Part shown: piece after piece, positions 6,340-9,693 of the stretch | How positions within the stretch are numbered: position 1 is the first letter of the stretch | Layout: each line of letters starts with the position of its first letter | NCBI GenBank assembly: GCA_022792755.1 | Contig: JAAWBP010000131.1 | Location: 1-9,693, forward strand | DNA length: 9,693 nt | Direction of reading: 5' to 3' | Source of the DNA: Oscillospiraceae bacterium | GTDB lineage: Bacteria > Bacillota > Clostridia > Oscillospirales > Ruminococcaceae | Notes under the pieces: model-generated | Databases searched by the model: none | What the model was told of the DNA's origin: nothing | Seen by the model: the letters and a program-made list of their open reading frames with translations, nothing else | Program-made: the position numbers and the translations under genes

Positions 6340-6567
6340 ATGTATCGTAGAATTAGGGATTTAAGAGAAGATAAAGATTTAACACAAACTCAAATGGGCA
6401 AGCTACTAAATTGTAGTCAGAGAATCTACAGTAATTACGAACGGGGAGAAGTCGATATTCCTACGCAAATACTGATTAAGCTTGCACAGATACATGAAAC
6501 GAGCACTGATTATTTACTAGGCTTAACCGATGTCAAAACTCCCTACCCAAAGACGCAGAAAAAATAA
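6340..6567 (+). CDS. XRE-family transcriptional regulator (75 aa)
   Basis: ATG 6340 follows GAGGTGG. The 75-residue product is almost entirely a Cro/C1-type helix-turn-helix domain. RRIRDLREDKDLTQTQMGKLL (3-23) gives helices 1 and 2, SQRIYSNYERGEVD (26-39) the recognition helix and turn, and STDYLLGLTD (55-64) the usual closing segment; a Lys-rich tail follows. There is no second domain, so it is a minimal cI/Cro-like repressor. The likely targets are the two TAGCG-N7-CGCTA sites just upstream, making it autoregulated and a repressor of the divergent 82-residue gene. The gene is strikingly AT-rich (many AAA, TTA and AAT codons, roughly 40% GC by eye) beside neighbours near 60-65%, which points to horizontal acquisition. 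Its stop codon lies inside the terminator stem. Confidence 0.92.
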   Translation: MYRRIRDLREDKDLTQTQMGKLLNCSQRIYSNYERGEVDIPTQILIKLAQIHETSTDYLLGLTDVKTPYPKTQKK

Positions 6568-6600
6568 CGGCTCCGGTTAGGAGCCGTTATTTTTATCTTT
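6561..6600 (+). terminator. Bidirectional intrinsic terminator overlapping the XRE stop codon
   Basis: AATAACGGCTCC (6563-6574) pairs perfectly with GGAGCCGTTATT (6580-6591) around GGTTA. It is followed by TTTTATC and more T's on the plus strand, and by TTATTTTTT in the other direction. It ends the XRE transcript, whose TAA (6565-6567) is in the stem, and can also end the glpK-DUF1015 transcript arriving from the right. Confidence 0.93.
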
Positions 6601-6611
6601 TTAACAGATTA

Positions 6612-7895
6612 TCACCGAATCCGCCGCGCCTCCAGGTAATACCGCTTGTCCCAGGCGTGGCCCATCGAAAAGGTCTTGCGGGGGAGGGCGCCGTCCAGGA
6701 TTACGGTGGGGAAGAGCTCTTCCTTCCCCATATCCGGGAGGAGGAACCCGATACAGCCGGGCTCCTCCGACAGCCGCTCCGCCGCTTCCGCACCGTGGAT
6801 GTAATCCACCCGCCCGCCGAATGCGGCGAGATAGCCGTCGAGAAAGCCTTGCAGGGTTCCCACCGCGAGGTTTGCCTGCGGATGGGGAACGGTCAGCGCC
6901 CGGCGGTTCCCTTGGTAAAGGCAGGTGAAGGATTGCCCCTCCCCCCTGCCGGGAACCGCGCCGAGGGCCTGCTCCAGCTCGGAGAGGAGATGCGCCGGGT
7001 CGACGCCGAAAACCACCCGGTGGATCGCCTCGAACTCCAGGGCGGGGTCGTGGAGGTTGACCACCTCCGCCAGCGCGTACCGGGCGGGGGAATCCTTCGC
7101 CCGGCCGCCCTGCTCCCGCTTCAGCGCCTCATAACAGGCCTTTGCGGTTGCCAGCGAGTGGTTCCCGTCCCCCACCGCGAAGAGGAGCGCTTCGTCCGAA
7201 GGCTTGCCGTACCGTTTGGAGAATCCCTCCGGGTCGGCCAGCGCACCGAAGGCGGCGGCAAGGGCCGGATAATCCGCCGGGTCGATTAGGTACCCCTCTA
7301 TTTTCCCGCCGTTCTGGATGAGCTCCGTATCGTACAGCTTTTGGTACTGCGCCCGTTTCTCCGCCAGCGGCTCGATGACGGAGCGCTTTTTGTCATCGAT
7401 CAGCAGCATGATGTGGGGCAGCTCGAGCGGGGCGTTTTCCCGCACCCGGACGCGGGGCGGAATTCGCTCCAGAACGGTGCCCTCGGTGGCGCGGATCAGG
7501 GTCGCGGAGCCCGCCGCGTAGTCGTACCGCTCCAGGTCGACGGCGCCGACCAGCCCGGTGCGGACTTTTCCGTCCGCCTGGGTGCGGCGGGTGAGGATCA
7601 GCGCCTGCGGGAGCGCGGCAAAGACCCCCTCCGCCAGGTACCGGTCCATGGTTTGGCGGATTGAGCCGATCCGCTCCTCCGCCCCGGCCTGCTCCAGATA
7701 GAGCTCCGGGAGGATCAGCCGCAGGGCGCTGGGGGCGTCCCCGACGATCCGCTCCGTCTCCTCCCAGTAGGCCGGCTCCGATGTGTACTGGTCGCAGGCG
7801 ACGACGCACCACTTTTCGAGCACTGTCCCTTCCTTCGGGATCAAAATGTCGGCGGGGCCGAAGCCCGCCGCTTTAAATTCCTCGGTCATATCCAT
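6612..7895 (-). CDS. DUF1015 family protein
   Basis: The 427-residue product has the DUF1015 signature throughout: KWCVVACDQYTSEPAYW (28-44), an IDDKKRSVIEPL segment (166-177), the family's most conserved GDGNHSLATAKACYE (242-256), HDPALEFEAIHRV (282-294) and a C-terminal PRKTFSMGHAWDKRYYLEA block (405-423). No membrane segment or signal peptide is seen, so it is cytoplasmic. The family is widespread in anaerobes and often neighbours serine/glycine-related genes; its biochemical role is not established to my knowledge. I chose ATG 7895-7893 because GGGAGG is 5 nt upstream; the GTG one codon earlier is too close to it. It follows glpK by about 55 bp on the same strand with no terminator between, so the two are probably co-transcribed. 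Confidence 0.92.
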   Translation of the reverse strand: MDMTEEFKAAGFGPADILIPKEGTVLEKWCVVACDQYTSEPAYWEETERIVGDAPSALRLILPELYLEQAGAEERIGSIRQTMDRYLAEGVFAALPQALILTRRTQADGKVRTGLVGAVDLERYDYAAGSATLIRATEGTVLERIPPRVRVRENAPLELPHIMLLIDDKKRSVIEPLAEKRAQYQKLYDTELIQNGGKIEGYLIDPADYPALAAAFGALADPEGFSKRYGKPSDEALLFAVGDGNHSLATAKACYEALKREQGGRAKDSPARYALAEVVNLHDPALEFEAIHRVVFGVDPAHLLSELEQALGAVPGRGEGQSFTCLYQGNRRALTVPHPQANLAVGTLQGFLDGYLAAFGGRVDYIHGAEAAERLSEEPGCIGFLLPDMGKEELFPTVILDGALPRKTFSMGHAWDKRYYLEARRIR

Positions 7896-7903
7896 CACAC
7901 CCT

Positions 7904-7931
7904 CCCGGATTTACAGGCTTGGAAATCCGGG
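7904..7931 (-). promoter_or_regulatory. Intercistronic hairpin overlapping the DUF1015 ribosome site
   Basis: On the minus strand CCCGGATTT (7931-7923) pairs perfectly with AAATCCGGG (7912-7904) around a 10-nt loop. The final GGG of the stem is the first half of the GGGAGGG ribosome site for the DUF1015 ATG at 7895. No T-run follows, so it is not an intrinsic terminator. It could lower translation initiation of the second gene or mark an RNA-processing point. Confidence 0.6.
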
Positions 7932-7951
7932 CGCATTCCTTTCCGTTCATT

Positions 7952-9445
7952 TTAAACAGGCTGTTCCGCCCAGCCCTTGCTCCGGCCGACCGCCTTCTGC
8001 CAGCCCGCCCAGTTCTTCGCCCGCAGCTCCTCCGGCATATCGGGCAGGAATACTTTGTCCAGCGTCCACTGCTGCCGGATCTCCTCCCGGTCTTTCCATA
8101 CCCCTGTCGCCAGCCCCGCGAGGTAGGCGGCCCCGAGGGCGGTGGTCTCCCGGATCATCGGGCGGCGGACGGGGAGGCCCAGCAGGTCGGCCTGAAACTG
8201 CATCAGGAAGTTGTTGGCGCTCGCGCCCCCGTCCACCCGCAGCTCGCCGACCGCGATCCCGGTGTCGGCCGCGATGGCGTCGAGCACCTCCTTGCTCTGG
8301 TAGGCGATCGATTCGAGGGCGGCCCGGATGATGTGGCTCCTCCCTGTCCCCCGGGTCAGCCCGAGGATCGTCCCTCTGGCGTACATATCCCAGTGCGGGG
8401 CGCCAAGCCCGGTAAAGGCGGGCACCACATAAACCCCGCCGTTGTCCTCCGCCTTCCGGGCGAAATACTCGCTGTCTGCCGCCTCGGTGATAAAGCGCAG
8501 CTCATCCCGGAGCCATTGGACGACCGCACCGCCCACAAAGATGCTCCCCTCCACGGCGTACTGCACCCCGTCCGGCAGCCCGACCGCAATGGTGGTCAGC
8601 ATCCCGTTTTCGGAGCGGCAGAGCTTTTCCCCGGTGTTCATCAACAGGAAGCAGCCGGTTCCGTAGGTGTTTTTCGCATCCCCCGGGGCAAAGCAGGTCT
8701 GCCCGAACAAGGCCGCGTGCTGATCCCCGGCGATCCCGGCGATCGGCACCTCGCAGCCGAAGAGGTTGACGATGCCGTAAATTTCGCTGCTGCTCCGCAC
8801 CTCCGGGAGGATGCAGCGGGGAATCCTCAGCATGTCGAGCAGCTTTTGATCCCACGAAAGGGTTTCGATGTTGAAGAGCATGGTGCGGGATGCATTGGTG
8901 ACGTCGGTGATATGCACCTTGCCGCCGGTCAGCTTCCAGACGAGCCAGCTGTCCACCGTGCCGAAGAGGAGCTCGCCGTTTTCCGCCCGCTCCCTGGCCC
9001 CTGGGACGCTGTCCAACAGCCATTTGATCTTGGTGCCCGAAAAATAAGCGTCCGCCAGAAGGCCCGTCGCCTTCCTGATGTAAGGCTCACATCCGTCCGC
9101 CTTGAGCCGCTCGCAGATTTCCGCCGTCCTCCGGCACTGCCAGACAATGGCGTTGTGGATCGGCCGGCCGGTCTTTTTGTCCCAGACGACCGCCGTCTCC
9201 CGTTGGTTGGTGATCCCAACCGCGGCCACCTCCTCGATCGGCACCCCGGCCTGGAGGAGCACCTCGGTCATGACGGCGGCCTGGGAGGAGTAGATCTCCA
9301 TCGGGTCATGCTCCACCCAGCCCGGTTTTGGGTAGAACTGGGTCAGCTCTTTCTGCGCGATCTGGACGATGTTCTGCTCCCGGTCGAATAAAATGGCGCG
9401 GGAGCTGGTTGTACCCTGATCCAGCGCGATGATGTATTTTTTCAC
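7952..9445 (-). CDS. glpK: Glycerol kinase
   Basis: The 497-residue enzyme is normal in length for GlpK (about 500). It phosphorylates glycerol to sn-glycerol 3-phosphate with ATP in the cytoplasm. FGGY-kinase landmarks seen: DQGTTSSRAI (9-18, phosphate loop), NQRET (80-84, with the glycerol-binding Arg82-Glu83 pair), Tyr134, AGDQHAALFGQ (239-249, with catalytic Asp241 and Gln242), NTYGTGCFLLMNTG (259-272) and VDGGASANNFLMQFQAD (404-420, the adenine-binding end). It starts with GTG at 9445-9443 behind AGGAGG at 8 nt. In enterococcal GlpK, HPr phosphorylates a His just before the VPIAG-AGDQ block; here that segment is IVNLFG (225-230) and has no His. It has its own promoter and lies downstream of a glycine riboswitch. 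No glycerol facilitator or glycerol-3-phosphate dehydrogenase gene is in the window. Confidence 0.97.
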   Translation of the reverse strand: MKKYIIALDQGTTSSRAILFDREQNIVQIAQKELTQFYPKPGWVEHDPMEIYSSQAAVMTEVLLQAGVPIEEVAAVGITNQRETAVVWDKKTGRPIHNAIVWQCRRTAEICERLKADGCEPYIRKATGLLADAYFSGTKIKWLLDSVPGARERAENGELLFGTVDSWLVWKLTGGKVHITDVTNASRTMLFNIETLSWDQKLLDMLRIPRCILPEVRSSSEIYGIVNLFGCEVPIAGIAGDQHAALFGQTCFAPGDAKNTYGTGCFLLMNTGEKLCRSENGMLTTIAVGLPDGVQYAVEGSIFVGGAVVQWLRDELRFITEAADSEYFARKAEDNGGVYVVPAFTGLGAPHWDMYARGTILGLTRGTGRSHIIRAALESIAYQSKEVLDAIAADTGIAVGELRVDGGASANNFLMQFQADLLGLPVRRPMIRETTALGAAYLAGLATGVWKDREEIRQQWTLDKVFLPDMPEELRAKNWAGWQKAVGRSKGWAEQPV

Positions 9446-9498
9446 GGTGCACCCCTCCTGGCAGGACAGCGGATTGAAAAGGCTGATTTGCTTCTTTT

Positions 9499-9527
9499 AT
9501 CCTACCATTGCGCGGAAGGGGTGTCAA
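9499..9527 (-). promoter_or_regulatory. Near-consensus sigma-A promoter of glpK
   Basis: On the minus strand TTGACA (9527-9522), a 17-bp spacer and TAGGAT (9504-9499) place the start near 9492, about 47 nt ahead of the GTG. No clear CcpA (cre) site was seen around it. The promoter lies between the riboswitch terminator and glpK, so glpK can be transcribed independently of the riboswitch. Confidence 0.8.
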
Positions 9528-9609
9528 TCTTTTTCGGGGGCCGGGGCCGCCAAATCTTTCGGCGGGTATCGGGAAAACAGTGGTATTTTTGTTTGAATTA
9601 TGGTATAAT

Positions 9610-9664
9610 AAAAACCTCACGGCATAAGCCGAAGCCTTGCGTTGCAAGCCTTCGGATGCCTGAG
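9610..9664 (-). terminator. Expression-platform terminator of the glycine riboswitch
   Basis: On the minus strand the stem combines CTCA/TGAG (9664-9661 with 9619-9616), GGCAT/ATGCC (9660-9656 with 9625-9621), CCGAAG/CTTCGG and CTTGC/GCAAG (9655-9644 with 9640-9629), with one central G-G mismatch and small bulges, and loop AAC. TTTTTATTATA follows at once (from 9614). The outer arm uses the aptamer's own CUCUCAGG, which makes aptamer and terminator mutually exclusive. Confidence 0.85.
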
Positions 9665-9693
9665 AGAACTTTGTTGCCTTCGGCAATAAGAAC
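9615..9693 (-). ncRNA. Glycine riboswitch, 3' part (5' part beyond the window)
   Basis: Read on the minus strand from the right edge, the sequence contains TGCCGAAGGCAA (9686-9675), then TTCTCTCAGGCAT (9668-9656). These match the two most conserved stretches of the glycine aptamer, (G)CCGAAGG-GCAA and CUCUCAGGC, in the right order. A short P3 arm lies between them, the Bacillus gcvT leader having the same layout. The partner GGAGAG strand and P1 5' side would lie at coordinates above 9693, as would any first aptamer of a tandem pair. The conserved CUCUCAGGC is also the 5' arm of the terminator that follows, so glycine binding should prevent termination (ON switch). The next gene on this strand is glpK. 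Confidence 0.85.

Noticed and set aside
7919..9391. 490-codon open frame on the plus strand
   Set aside because: It is antisense to glpK, whose motifs are unmistakable. GC-rich codon usage leaves the opposite frame open; the protein has no recognisable domain.
9604..9609. TATAAT with TGG before it on the plus strand, like an extended -10 promoter
   Set aside because: It is the complement of the T-rich tail of the riboswitch terminator on the minus strand and has no -35 partner.
9660..9665. CTGAGA on the plus strand, resembling the THI box of a TPP riboswitch
   Set aside because: No other TPP-aptamer elements are present. The opposite strand reads CUCUCAGGC with CCGAAGG before it, which fits the glycine aptamer far better.
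9306..9686. 126-codon frame on the minus strand overlapping the glpK start
   Set aside because: It begins inside the riboswitch, runs through the terminator and overlaps glpK in another frame with no recognisable domain.

Overview
The window looks like chromosome from a fairly GC-rich, low-G+C-phylum Gram-positive (Firmicutes), most likely a Clostridia/Oscillospiraceae-type gut anaerobe. The reasons are strong AGGAGG-type ribosome sites, intrinsic terminators with T-runs, sigma-A-type promoters, a clostridial-style pair of membrane-anchored polysaccharide deacetylases, a glycine riboswitch and a DUF6054-like protein. I cannot name the species.

Left part (1-4356, all on the minus strand). A deacetylase gene (3490-4356) is followed by a second, paralogous deacetylase with a long Ser-rich tail (1920-3128). 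That gene overlaps by 4 nt a tRNA adenine-N6 methyltransferase (trmN6, 1213-1923), followed by a small DUF6054-like gene (801-1148). After a gene-free stretch of about 640 bp full of degenerate repeats and short perfect hairpins comes the 5' end of rsmI (1-158, running off the window). trmN6 beside rsmI recalls the yabB-yazA-yabC(rsmI) cluster of Bacillus; here DUF6054 and the repeat block lie between them.

Middle part (4357-6600). A divergent promoter region leads right into a CNNM/CBS/CorC-type membrane protein (4549-5907). Its -10 box sits exactly in the loop of a perfect 10-bp inverted repeat. A bidirectional terminator follows. Then comes a small regulatory module: an uncharacterised 82-residue acidic protein (6000-6248, minus) divergent from an AT-rich XRE-family repressor (6340-6567, plus). 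The 90-bp gap holds two matching 17-bp operators, one in each promoter spacer. A bidirectional terminator closes the module.

Right part (6600-9693, minus strand). Glycerol kinase glpK (7952-9445) is followed after about 55 bp by a DUF1015 protein (6612-7895), with a hairpin between them that takes in part of the second gene's ribosome site. glpK has its own near-consensus promoter (9499-9527). Upstream, at the very edge of the window and on the same strand, lies the 3' half of a glycine riboswitch with an overlapping terminator. It would be an ON switch, and the first gene downstream is glpK, which is not a usual target. This is the most noteworthy observation in the window.

No tRNA, rRNA, CRISPR array, insertion sequence or clearly broken gene was seen.
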